Shown here piece after piece: positions 10,249-18,610 of a stretch of 64,000 nt of DNA. Both the position numbers and the translations under genes were made by a program. Positions within the stretch are counted from its first letter, which is position 1. The number at the start of each line of letters is the position of its first letter. The notes beneath the pieces were generated by a model. It was not told the origin of the DNA and made no database searches. It was given only the letters and a program-made list of their open reading frames with translations. This stretch comes from Roseiarcus sp963732155 (GTDB lineage Bacteria > Pseudomonadota > Alphaproteobacteria > Rhizobiales > Beijerinckiaceae): NCBI GenBank assembly GCA_963732155.1, contig CAVSYB010000013.1, forward strand, positions 558,001 through 622,000. Reading direction: 5' to 3'.

Positions 10249-11735
10249 GGCGGAATGCCGGCTTCGCGCGCCGCGGCGCGGAATTCCGGCGCCAGCGCGC
10301 GGTAGAGGCTGCGGAAGCGCGCGATGCGCGGCCTGAACGCGGCGACGAGGGCGGGATCGGGCTCCGTCACGTCGGCGACCGGCGGGGCCGCGCACAAGGC
10401 CTCGGGCGTCTCGCCGGTCATGGCGAGGCGGGCGAGCCGCGCGGCGCCGAAAGCCGGGCCGGCGCCGGCGTCGCGATAGCGCACGACGGTCCTCTCGAGC
10501 GCGGCGGCGATCATCCGCGTCCACAGCGCGCTTCTCGCGCCGCCGCCGATCAGCCCGACCTCGCCGATCGGCGCGGCGCCGCTCTCGACGCAGTCGCGCG
10601 CGTCGGCGAGCGTGAAGGCGACGCCTTCCATCGTGGCGCGCGCGATATCGGCGCGGCTCGTCGAATCGGTGAGGCCGAAATAGACGCCGCGCGCGTGCGG
10701 ATCGTCGTGCGGCGTGCGCTCGCCCGAGAGATAGGGCAGAAACAGCGCCTCGCCGGGCCCGCGATAGCCCAGCGCCGCCTCCTGTTCGAGATCGTCGGCG
10801 CCGACCCCGAACAGCCGCGCCGCGAAAGCCAGCGCGCCGGCGCCGTTGAGCATCGCCGCCATGCGATACCAGCGCCCCGGCAGGCAGTGAGCGAAGCTAT
10901 GGACGAGGCGCTCGGGCGCGGCGCGATAGGCGTCGGAGGCGACGATCAGTTGCGCCGCGGTGCCCAGCGAGACGAACGCCGCGCCCGGCCGCACGGCGCC
11001 GATGCCGACCGCGCCGACCGCCGCATCGCCGCCGCCGGCGGCGATGACGACACGGCGGGGCAAGCCAAAGCGCCCGGCGATTTCATCGCGCAAAAAACCG
11101 ACCGCGTCCGAGCCCTCCGCGAGGCGCGGCGCCAGCGCCGCGTCGACGCCGCTCGCCGCGAGCGCTTCGGGGGACCATCGGCGGCGCGCCTCGTCGAGCC
11201 ACCAGGCGCCGGCGGCGTCGCTCATGTCGGTGCGCTTTTCGCCGGTCAGGCAAAGGCGCAAATAATCCTTGGGCAGCAGCACGCAGCGAATCCTGGCGAA
11301 AATCTCCGGCTCGTTCCGCCGCAGCCAGATGAGCTTGGGCGCGGTGAAGCCGGCCATCGGCCGCACGCCGACGATCGCGGCCAGCTCGGGATGGCGCTCG
11401 GCGAGTTCGCGCGCCTCCACAAACGCGCGCGCGTCATTGTGCAGGATCGCCGGGCGCAGCGGCCGGTCCGCCTCGTCGATGAGGACGGCGCTGTGCATCT
11501 GGCCGGAAAAGCCGACCGCCGCGACCTCGCGCATCGCCGCCGGCGCCTCGCGCGCCAGGGCGGCCAGGGCGGCGAACATCGCATCGCGCCAGTCGTCGGG
11601 ATTCTGTTCCGACCACAGGGGGTGGGGATGGCTCGGAAGATAGCTTTCGGCCGCCGCGCCGATCATGCGCTGCTCATCGTCGACGAGCACGGCCTTCAGC
11701 GCCGAAGTCCCGCAATCGATGCCGAGGAAATTCAT
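10245..11735 (-). CDS. xylB: Xylulokinase (FGGY carbohydrate kinase)
   Basis: Phosphorylates D-xylulose with ATP, feeding the pentose phosphate pathway. The 496-aa length and sequence fit the FGGY family: FLGIDCGTSALKAVLVD phosphate-binding start, VGFSGQMHSAVLID (XylB-like), FVSLGTAAQL, FLPYLSGERTPHDDP and the C-terminal LIGGGARSALW nucleotide site. The PYLSGERTP stretch favours xylulokinase over glycerol kinase. The ATG at 11733-11735 lies 23 bp after the pheC stop. No xylose isomerase or pentose transporter is visible nearby, so the physiological substrate remains slightly open. Confidence 0.9.
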   Translation of the reverse strand: MNFLGIDCGTSALKAVLVDDEQRMIGAAAESYLPSHPHPLWSEQNPDDWRDAMFAALAALAREAPAAMREVAAVGFSGQMHSAVLIDEADRPLRPAILHNDARAFVEARELAERHPELAAIVGVRPMAGFTAPKLIWLRRNEPEIFARIRCVLLPKDYLRLCLTGEKRTDMSDAAGAWWLDEARRRWSPEALAASGVDAALAPRLAEGSDAVGFLRDEIAGRFGLPRRVVIAAGGGDAAVGAVGIGAVRPGAAFVSLGTAAQLIVASDAYRAAPERLVHSFAHCLPGRWYRMAAMLNGAGALAFAARLFGVGADDLEQEAALGYRGPGEALFLPYLSGERTPHDDPHARGVYFGLTDSTSRADIARATMEGVAFTLADARDCVESGAAPIGEVGLIGGGARSALWTRMIAAALERTVVRYRDAGAGPAFGAARLARLAMTGETPEALCAAPPVADVTEPDPALVAAFRPRIARFRSLYRALAPEFRAAAREAGIPP

Positions 11736-11758
11736 GTCCGTCGGACCCGCGTCGCGCC

Positions 11759-12532
11759 CTAGTCGAACCACTTGGCGTAGATCGCCGCGAACGAGCCGTT
11801 CTCCATCGACAGGTGCAGCCATTGGTCGACGAAGGCTTTCAAGGCCGCGTCGCGCGGCATCCAATAGGCCTTTTCAGCGAAGTCGAACGGCTGGTCCGGA
11901 TGGATCGCGCACAAAACGGCGGCGTGCTGTTTTTGCTGGAAGCGCGTCTCGGACGCATCGGTGATCATCAGGTCCGCCTCGCCCTTGGCGATCTCGTCGA
12001 AGATCGTCAGATTGTCGCCGTAGACGACGATCTGCGCGGCGTGAAGATTGGCGCGGTCGAAGCGCTCATTGGCGCCGCCGGGATTGGCGATGACCTTGAC
12101 TCCGGGCCGATCGATTTGCGCCAGCGTCTGGTATTTGTCCTTGTCGGCGCAGCGGGCGATCGGCGTCTTTCCCTCGCGCATGTAGGGGGCCGAGAAAAAC
12201 CCCTTCTTGGCGCGATCGAGAGTGACGGAAACGCCGCCCATCGCGATGTCGAAGCCGCCCGCTTCGAAGTCCCTGGCGAGACTCGGCCAGCTCGTCGGCT
12301 CGAACTCCACGCGCACGCCGAGCGCCGCGCCGAGCGATCGGGCGAGATCGATGTCGAAGCCGGAATAGCCTCCGCTCGCCTTGTCGAACGCGGTGAACGG
12401 GCGGTAGTCCCCGGTCGTTCCGACGCGCAGCACGCCGCGCGCGAGGATTTCATCGAGGCGCGAAGCCTGCGCCGCGGCCGCAGCGGCCCACGCCAGCGCG
12501 GCGGCGACGATGAGACAGCGGATGCGGAGCAA
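11759..12532 (-). CDS. pheC: Cyclohexadienyl dehydratase (PheC-type periplasmic arogenate/prephenate dehydratase)
   Basis: A 257-aa protein with a solute-binding-protein-3 fold. A signal peptide (LIVAAALAWAAAAAAQAS) precedes SRLDEILARGVLRVGTTGDY. The family-specific stretches GFDIDLARSLGAALG, TSWPSLARDFEAGGFDIAMGG, PYMREGKTPIARC, NPGGANERF and HPDQPFDFAEKAYWMPRD closely resemble the Pseudomonas PheC enzyme. It converts prephenate or arogenate to phenylpyruvate or phenylalanine, probably in the periplasm. The TTG start is supported by GGGAGGA a few nt upstream. An amino-acid ABC binding protein is the alternative; no permease or ATPase gene accompanies it. Confidence 0.88.
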   Translation of the reverse strand: MLRIRCLIVAAALAWAAAAAAQASRLDEILARGVLRVGTTGDYRPFTAFDKASGGYSGFDIDLARSLGAALGVRVEFEPTSWPSLARDFEAGGFDIAMGGVSVTLDRAKKGFFSAPYMREGKTPIARCADKDKYQTLAQIDRPGVKVIANPGGANERFDRANLHAAQIVVYGDNLTIFDEIAKGEADLMITDASETRFQQKQHAAVLCAIHPDQPFDFAEKAYWMPRDAALKAFVDQWLHLSMENGSFAAIYAKWFD

Positions 12533-12625
12533 GCGATCCTCCCTCGCCGCGCCGAGGCGGGCGAAGGATCAATCTCGCGCGGATCGGTCGCGCGGGCAAG
12601 GCGCGGCGGCCAATCCCGAGCCTCT

Positions 12626-12982
12626 TCAGGCGTGGCAATCGCGCGCCGCGCCGGCGCGCCGAACCCAGGCGGCGGGTCGATCGTCGTCTCGCGAACCGGC
12701 CGGGGCGTATTTCCCGCCGAGGCCGTGCGAGAGAATATAGCGTAGCCCCGAAAGGATCGGCTGATCGGCGCCGCGCACCGCTTCGTCGACGCCGTCCCAC
12801 TCGTGTTCGTCGGCTTTGATCGAAAATTCCTTGACCAGTCGCGCCGCGAGCACGCCGACCGGCATATTGCGCTGCGAAGCGCGGTCGGCGAAGTCCGCCG
12901 CAAAATCGCCGCCGATCGAAGCCAGCGCGGCGCGCGCGACATGGGGATTGGAACAGGTGTGGACGATCTCCTGCAATATCAT
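12626..12982 (-). CDS. Conserved alphaproteobacterial hypothetical protein
   Basis: A 118-aa protein starting MILQEIVHTCSNPHVARAALASIGGDFAADFA, with GADQPILSGLRYILSHGL further on. This pattern recurs in short uncharacterised alphaproteobacterial proteins. It is soluble, with no signal peptide. GGAGG lies 7 nt upstream of the ATG. The C-terminal 30 residues are less well-formed and may vary. No function can be assigned; it lies alone upstream of pheC. Confidence 0.75.
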   Translation of the reverse strand: MILQEIVHTCSNPHVARAALASIGGDFAADFADRASQRNMPVGVLAARLVKEFSIKADEHEWDGVDEAVRGADQPILSGLRYILSHGLGGKYAPAGSRDDDRPAAWVRRAGAARDCHA

Positions 12983-13125
12983 GGATGGCCTCCCTCTCGA
13001 CGATCCAGACGCTTGCCCCTCCCATAACCGCCAAACAAGACCGAGTTGTGTCCGCTCGGTTCACACAAACGCCGGCTTTTGCGACGCCGAGCGTTGGTCA
13101 GGCGCGGCGACCGCGCAAGCGCGCC

Positions 13126-13446
13126 TCAGAAGTCGCTCGCTAGGCCGTTAACCTCCCAATCGCCGTAGCGAACGGGCTCGGGACCGCCGCGCCCGCCGAC
13201 TTCGCGCGGCGGCGGCGGCGCGGCCTTCAGCCGCCGCTGTTCGGCCTCCGCCAGCGCCCGCCGCGCCGCTTCGCCGGGCTCGCCGCGCCATGCGGCGGGC
13301 TCGCGCGGGCCGGCCTCTTCGACCGACCCGTCGCGCGGCGAAATATCCGATGCGCTCGTCAACGCCTTCTCCTTCGCGGCGCCTCGCGCCCCATTCCGGG
13401 GCGCCCGATCGGCGGCCAAAATCGCCGCCCGCGCCGAGGCCATCAT
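13126..13446 (-). CDS. DUF1674 / SDHAF4-like succinate dehydrogenase assembly factor
   Basis: The C-terminal 45 residues are diagnostic: ALAEAEQRR, then PPPPREVGGRGGPEPVRYGDWEVNGLASDF, the DUF1674 (Sdh8/SDHAF4) signature. Relatives in yeast and human protect flavinylated SdhA before assembly. The N-terminal half (about 55 aa) is low-complexity, and most bacterial members are only 60-70 aa long, so the true start may lie downstream of the ATG at 13444-13446. It is divergent from rsmB, 101 bp away, a common arrangement in Rhizobiales. Confidence 0.83.
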   Translation of the reverse strand: MMASARAAILAADRAPRNGARGAAKEKALTSASDISPRDGSVEEAGPREPAAWRGEPGEAARRALAEAEQRRLKAAPPPPREVGGRGGPEPVRYGDWEVNGLASDF

Positions 13447-13547
13447 ACCGCGCCGGCCGGCCCGGTGGAAATTGGGCGCGCGTCGCCGACTATTCTTGCT
13501 ATTGTTTTGGCGAGGGGTCGCTCCCTGATTCGGTTAAGGTCGAAGGC

Positions 13548-14939
13548 GTGAAACCACCGGACCGTCTCAACAACGGAAATTTCAGGCGGCGTCCCGCGGG
13601 TCCCTCGGCGGCGGCGCCCGAGCCCGTGGCGCCGGGCCTGACGGCGCGCATCGCGGCCGCGCAGATTCTCGCCGATACGCTTACCATGGGGCGTCCGCTC
13701 GACGAACGGTTTTCCGGCGAGAGCGTCCATCCCCGATTGACCGGCCTCGATGCGCGCGACCGCGCGCTGACCCGCTCCATCGTCACCGTCTCGCTGCGCC
13801 GGCTCGGCACCATCCGCAAGGCGCTCGCCTCCTTTCTCGAGAAGGGCCTGCCGAAAAAATCGGGCTCGCTGGAATGGACGCTCGTCGCCGCCGCCGCCCA
13901 GATGCTGTTTCTCGATACGCCCGATCACGCCGCCGTCGATCTTGCGGTGCGCGCGGCGAGAGCCGAGCCCGCGACGGCGCCGTTCGCGGCGCTGGTCAAC
14001 GGGGTCTTGCGCAACGTCGCGCGCGCGCGACAGGAAATCCTCGATGGCTCCGATCCGCTCGACGACGATACGCCGGCCTGGCTCGCCGGCCGATGGCGCG
14101 CCAATTACGGCGCCGCGACCGCGCGCGCGATCGCTTCGGCCAATCGCGACGAGCCGACCCTCGATCTGAGCGTGAAGAGCGACGCCGAAGGCTGGGCGCG
14201 CCGCCTCGGCGGCGTCGTGCTGCCGACCGGATCGGTGCGGCTCGAATCGCATGTTCCGATCTGCGACCTCGAAGGCTACAAGGACGGCGAATGGTGGGTG
14301 CAGGACGCCGGCGCCGCGCTACCGGCGCGCTTGCTGCGCGCTTCGCCTGGGGCGCGCGTCGTCGATCTCTGCGCGGCGCCGGGCGGCAAGGGCGCCGAGA
14401 TTGCGATGACGGGCGCGCGGCTCACCGCGGTCGACCGGTCGGCCGAACGCTTGAAGCGCCTGGCGGGCAATTTCGAGCGTTTGCGGCTCGACGCCGAAAT
14501 CGCCGTGGCGGATGCGCTCTCCTTCGAAGCGCCGCCGTTCGACGCGGTGTTGCTCGATGCGCCCTGCACGGCGACCGGCACGATCCGGCGCCACCCCGAC
14601 GTCGCCTGGACCAAGCGGCTCGGCGACCTGGCGCCGCTCGCCGCGCTGCAGGCGCAGCTCCTCGACAAGGCGGTGGCGCTGACCAAGCCGGGCGGGCTGC
14701 TCGTCTATTGCACCTGCTCGCTGGAGCCGGAGGAGGGCGAATCGCAGATCGCCGCCTTGCTGCGCCGCAACCCCGACGTCCGGCGGCTGCCGATCGAGGC
14801 CGATGAGATCGGCGGCCTGACGGAATGCGTATCGCCGGCCGGCGATCTGCGCACGCTCCCCTGTCATTTGCGCGGACCGACGCCGCGCCTGTCCGGACTC
14901 GACGGATTCTTCGCCGCCCGGCTGCGGCGCAGGAGTTGA
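13548..14939 (+). CDS. rsmB: 16S rRNA (cytosine-C5)-methyltransferase RsmB family
   Basis: RNA m5C methyltransferase of 463 aa. The N-terminal NusB-like helical domain spans about residues 30-170, and the Rossmann SAM domain begins near VVDLCAAPGGKGAEIA. The catalytic elements are intact: motif IV DAPCTATGTIRRHPDV and motif VI VYCTCSLEPEEGE with the nucleophilic Cys of TCS. The GTG at 13548 (VKPPDRLNNGN) is chosen; longer upstream frames overlap the divergent DUF1674 gene and are junk. rsmB-heparinase-purH is a conserved block in this order. Confidence 0.92.
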   Translation: MKPPDRLNNGNFRRRPAGPSAAAPEPVAPGLTARIAAAQILADTLTMGRPLDERFSGESVHPRLTGLDARDRALTRSIVTVSLRRLGTIRKALASFLEKGLPKKSGSLEWTLVAAAAQMLFLDTPDHAAVDLAVRAARAEPATAPFAALVNGVLRNVARARQEILDGSDPLDDDTPAWLAGRWRANYGAATARAIASANRDEPTLDLSVKSDAEGWARRLGGVVLPTGSVRLESHVPICDLEGYKDGEWWVQDAGAALPARLLRASPGARVVDLCAAPGGKGAEIAMTGARLTAVDRSAERLKRLAGNFERLRLDAEIAVADALSFEAPPFDAVLLDAPCTATGTIRRHPDVAWTKRLGDLAPLAALQAQLLDKAVALTKPGGLLVYCTCSLEPEEGESQIAALLRRNPDVRRLPIEADEIGGLTECVSPAGDLRTLPCHLRGPTPRLSGLDGFFAARLRRRS

Positions 14940-14972
14940 CCGCCGCGGTCGCCGCGGCGGCAGATTGCTGAG

Positions 14973-16739
14973 GTGGATTTGGGCTCTCAAACCGCCTTTC
15001 CCAATGCGCGTCTGCTGCGATTCGCCGCCGGGGCCTGGCTCGCACGCCTACGGCGTCCGCTGATGATTCACCGACAACTGTTGTTTGCGATGCGCGGCAG
15101 GCGTTCCGAACGGCTGCTGATCGCGCCGCAGGACATTCGCACCGCCGATCCGATCGCCGCCGACCATATCTACGCCGGCTACTTCTCGCTCGCCGGCAAG
15201 ATGGCGACCACCCACGGCCAATCGCCCTTCGTCATCCCGGCCCCGTCGGCGGCGTGGAGCGAGGCGCTGCACGGCTTCGGCTGGCTGAGGCACTTGCGCG
15301 CCGCGGGCACCGCGCTGTCGCGCGCCAACGCCCATGCGCTGGTCGAGGATTGGCTCAACCTGGACGCGCGCGGATCGATGGATCGCCAGGTCGCCCGCGC
15401 GCCCAAGGTCGTCGCGCGCCGGCTGATCTCGTGGCTCAGCCAGTCGCCGATCATCCTGGAGGACGCCGATCACGTCTTCTATCGACGCTTCGTTCGCGCC
15501 ATCGAGGCGCAGGCCGCGGCGCTCGACCGCGCGCTCGCCGGCGCCCTGGAGGCCGATGCGCGGCTGACGGCGATCATCGCGCTGACCCAGGCGGGCCTTT
15601 GCCTGGAAGGCGCGGGCGGCCTGCTGCGTCGCGCGACCGTCATGCTGGCGCGAGAATTGCCGCGGCAAATTCTCGCGGACGGCGGTCACGTCAGCCGCAA
15701 CCCGCGCGTTCTGGTCGAGCTTCTCGTCGATTTCCTCCCCACCCGGCAGGCCTTCGTGGCGCGCAGCATCGCCGCGCCCGACCCGCTGCTCAATGCGATC
15801 GACCGCATGACGCCGATGCTGCGGATGTTTCGGCACGCGAACGGCGCGCTGGCGAGCTTCAACGGAATGGGGGTCAGCGAGCCCGAAACATTGGCGACCC
15901 TGCTCGCCCACAGCGCCGGCGGCGAGGCGGCGATTCTCGATGCGCCCTATTCGGGCTATCAGCGGCTCGAGGCCGACGGCGCCATCGTCATCGCCGATGT
16001 CGGCGCGCCGCCGCCCGCGCCGTTTTCAAGGGAGGCCCACGCCGGCTGTCTGGCGTTCGAATTCTCCACCGGGCTGCATCGGCTCGTCGTCAATTGCGGC
16101 GCGCCGCAGCCTGATGCGGTCGAGGCGCGCGAGGCGGCGCGCACGAGCGCCGCGCATTCGACGCTGATCGTCGACGATCATTCGAGCTGCCGCTTCGCGG
16201 CGGTCGGGTCGCGCCTCGTCGCCGCCGGCGTGATTCTCGAAGGGCCGACGCGCGTCGAGGTCAAACGCGAAATCGACGGAGCGCGCGGCCAATCGATCGA
16301 GGCGCGCCATAATGGCTACGCCAGGCGCTACGACGCGATCCATCAGCGCAAGCTGCGGCTTTCCATCGACGGCGCCGGTCTCCACGGCGAAGACTGCGTC
16401 CTGCCGGCGCGCAAGGCCGCCAGGCTCCCGGAAAAGACGCTGGCAGTGCGGTTTCACCTGCATCCGGCGGTGCGCGCCGAACTGGCGGCCGAGCCCGGCG
16501 GCGTCGTGTTGATCACGCCGTCCGGCGAACAATGGCGCTTCGAGGTTGCAGAGGGCGCGGTCGCCTTGGAGGAGAGCATATTCTTCGCCGCTCCGGGCGG
16601 AGCGCAGCCGACGATGCAGATCGTGCTGCGGTCCGGCTTGGTCGCAAACGCGCCGATCCGCTGGTCGTTCACGCGGTTCAAGCCGCCGGCGACGGGTGAA
16701 ATGCAGGCGCGCGGGCGCGCGCCGCGTGGCGGCGCCTGA
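14973..16739 (+). CDS. Heparinase II/III family protein
   Basis: A 588-aa protein with the all-alpha toroid domain in the first half (FAGYFSLAGK-type region, LRHLRAAGTALSRANAHALVEDWL, MDRQVARAPKVVARRLISWLSQS) and the heparinase II/III beta-sandwich in the second (ADVGAPPPAPFSREAHAGCLAFEFS, RTSAAHSTLIVDDHSSCRF, ARHNGYARRYDAIHQRKLRLS). The family comprises polysaccharide lyases. The chromosomal member between rsmB and purH is conserved in Rhizobiales, but its substrate is unknown. The GTG start is adopted; an ATG (MIHRQLLF) 30 codons later is an alternative. No signal peptide is obvious. Confidence 0.92.
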   Translation: MDLGSQTAFPNARLLRFAAGAWLARLRRPLMIHRQLLFAMRGRRSERLLIAPQDIRTADPIAADHIYAGYFSLAGKMATTHGQSPFVIPAPSAAWSEALHGFGWLRHLRAAGTALSRANAHALVEDWLNLDARGSMDRQVARAPKVVARRLISWLSQSPIILEDADHVFYRRFVRAIEAQAAALDRALAGALEADARLTAIIALTQAGLCLEGAGGLLRRATVMLARELPRQILADGGHVSRNPRVLVELLVDFLPTRQAFVARSIAAPDPLLNAIDRMTPMLRMFRHANGALASFNGMGVSEPETLATLLAHSAGGEAAILDAPYSGYQRLEADGAIVIADVGAPPPAPFSREAHAGCLAFEFSTGLHRLVVNCGAPQPDAVEAREAARTSAAHSTLIVDDHSSCRFAAVGSRLVAAGVILEGPTRVEVKREIDGARGQSIEARHNGYARRYDAIHQRKLRLSIDGAGLHGEDCVLPARKAARLPEKTLAVRFHLHPAVRAELAAEPGGVVLITPSGEQWRFEVAEGAVALEESIFFAAPGGAQPTMQIVLRSGLVANAPIRWSFTRFKPPATGEMQARGRAPRGGA

Positions 16740-16848
16740 ACCGGCCAATCCGACGCGCCGCGAGTTTTGTTTTCCGGCAAAGCATGATACTGCGCCGCAA
16801 CAAAGTGCGAAGGCGTCGATTTGGCGCGTCTTCCGCGCGGGAGATTGC

Positions 16849-18441
16849 ATGGCTGGCGACCTGGCGCGGATCGGCCGCGCGCTGATTTCCGTCTCGGACA
16901 AATCCGGTCTGGTCGAACTGGGCGCCGCGCTTGCGGCGCGCCAAATCGAACTCGTCTCGACCGGCGGCACCGCGCGGGCGCTGGCGCAGGCGGGCTACGC
17001 CGTCAGGGATGCGACCGAACTGACCGGCTTTCCCGAGATGATGGACGGCCGGGTCAAGACGCTGCATCCGGGGATTCACGGCGGCCTGCTGGCGATCCGC
17101 GAGGATCCCGCGCATGAGGCGGCGATGCTCGCCCATAACATCGCGCCGATCGATCTGTTGGTCGTCAACCTCTATCCGTTCGAGGAGACCGTCCGGCGCG
17201 GCGGCGCCTTCGAGGAAATCATCGAGAATATCGACATCGGCGGCCCCGCGATGATCCGCGGCGGCGCCAAGAACCATGCCGACGTCGCCGTCATCGTCGA
17301 GCCCGGCGATTATCGCGCGCTGATCGAGGAGCTGACCCGCCACGACGGCGCGACGAGCCTGGAGTTTCGCCGCGCCATGGCGCAGAAAGCCTATGCGCGC
17401 ACGGCGGCCTATGACGCCGCCATTTCCAACTGGCTGGCGCGCCAGACCGGCGAGACCGCGCCGGCGTGGCGGGCGTTTGGCGGGAGGCTCGTCAATTCCA
17501 TGCGCTATGGCGAGAATCCGCATCAATCCGCCGCCTTCTACGCTGGTCCGGAGCCCCGCGCCGGGGTTGCGAGCGCGCGGCAGGCGCAGGGCAAGGAGCT
17601 GTCGTTCAACAATGTGAACGACACCGACGCCGCCTACGAGCTCGTCGCCGAGTTCGATCCGGCGCGCACCGCGGCGGTCGCCATCGTCAAGCACGCCAAC
17701 CCCTGCGGCGTCGCCGAAGCGTCGACGCTGCGCGAAGCTTATGAAAAGGCGCTCGCCTGCGATCCGGTGTCGGCGTTCGGCGGGGTGGTCGCCGTCAACA
17801 GGCGGCTCGACGCCGACGCGGCGCGCAAGATCGTCGAGATATTCACCGAGGTCATCATCGCGCCCGCCGCCGACGACGAGGCCCTGGCGATCGTCGGCGC
17901 GCGCAAGAACCTTCGCCTGCTGATCGCCGGCGCCCTTCCCGATCCGCGGGCGCCGAGCCTGTCGTTTCGATCCGTGGCCGGCGGCTTTCTGGTGCAGGAC
18001 CGCGACAACGCGCTGGTCGACGACATCGCGCTGAAGGTGGTCACCCGGCGCGCGCCCAGCGAGAGCGAACTCGCCGACATGCGGTTCGCCTGGCGGGTCG
18101 CCAAGCACGTCAAGTCCAACGCCATCGTCTATGCGAAGAACGGCGCGACGGTCGGCGTCGGCGCGGGGCAGATGTCGCGCGTCGATTCATCGCGCGTTGC
18201 GGCGCGCAAAGCTGAAGACGCCGCGCAGGCGGCGGGCGCGGCGGCGCCGCTGACCCGCGGCTCGGTCGTCGCGTCCGACGCTTTCTTCCCCTTCGCCGAC
18301 GGCCTGCTCGCGGCGGCCGAAGCCGGCGCGGTCGCGGTCATTCAACCGGGCGGCTCGATGCGCGACGCGGAAGTCATCGCCGCCGCCGACGAAGCGGGCC
18401 TTGCGATGGTGTTCACCGGCCTGCGCCATTTCAGACACTGA
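16849..18441 (+). CDS. purH: Bifunctional AICAR transformylase / IMP cyclohydrolase PurH
   Basis: Catalyses the last two steps of purine synthesis. The 530-aa product has the N-terminal MGS-like IMP cyclohydrolase domain (ALISVSDKSGLVELG, LVSTGGTARAL, DGRVKTLHPGIHGGLL, NIDIGGPAMIRGGAKN) and the C-terminal transformylase (LRYGENPHQSA-type region, VKHANPCGVA, SRVDSSRVAARKA, DAFFPFADG). The ATG at 16849 has GGGAG 7 nt upstream. It is complete, and the frame ends at the family's usual tail. Confidence 0.99.
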   Translation: MAGDLARIGRALISVSDKSGLVELGAALAARQIELVSTGGTARALAQAGYAVRDATELTGFPEMMDGRVKTLHPGIHGGLLAIREDPAHEAAMLAHNIAPIDLLVVNLYPFEETVRRGGAFEEIIENIDIGGPAMIRGGAKNHADVAVIVEPGDYRALIEELTRHDGATSLEFRRAMAQKAYARTAAYDAAISNWLARQTGETAPAWRAFGGRLVNSMRYGENPHQSAAFYAGPEPRAGVASARQAQGKELSFNNVNDTDAAYELVAEFDPARTAAVAIVKHANPCGVAEASTLREAYEKALACDPVSAFGGVVAVNRRLDADAARKIVEIFTEVIIAPAADDEALAIVGARKNLRLLIAGALPDPRAPSLSFRSVAGGFLVQDRDNALVDDIALKVVTRRAPSESELADMRFAWRVAKHVKSNAIVYAKNGATVGVGAGQMSRVDSSRVAARKAEDAAQAAGAAAPLTRGSVVASDAFFPFADGLLAAAEAGAVAVIQPGGSMRDAEVIAAADEAGLAMVFTGLRHFRH

Positions 18442-18610
18442 GCCGCGCCGTCTCGATCGGGCCGATCGCTTCTCCGGCCCGAGCGGCGGCATTGGCAGGG
18501 CGCCGCGCGTCGGGTAAAGAACAGCGCTTGGCGCGCCTCAGGGCGAGCGCCGCCCGCGGGGTCGCCGATCGGGGACGCGCATTCGCCTGCGATGGTTTTG
18601 AGAGAACGCA

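Noticed and set aside
11759..12532. Amino-acid ABC-transporter binding protein
   Set aside because: The fold matches, but detailed stretches fit PheC cyclohexadienyl dehydratase and no ABC permease or ATPase genes are adjacent.
13290..13547. Upstream extension of rsmB
   Set aside because: It overlaps the divergent DUF1674 gene and is Arg/Pro-rich; the GTG at 13548 gives the normal protein.
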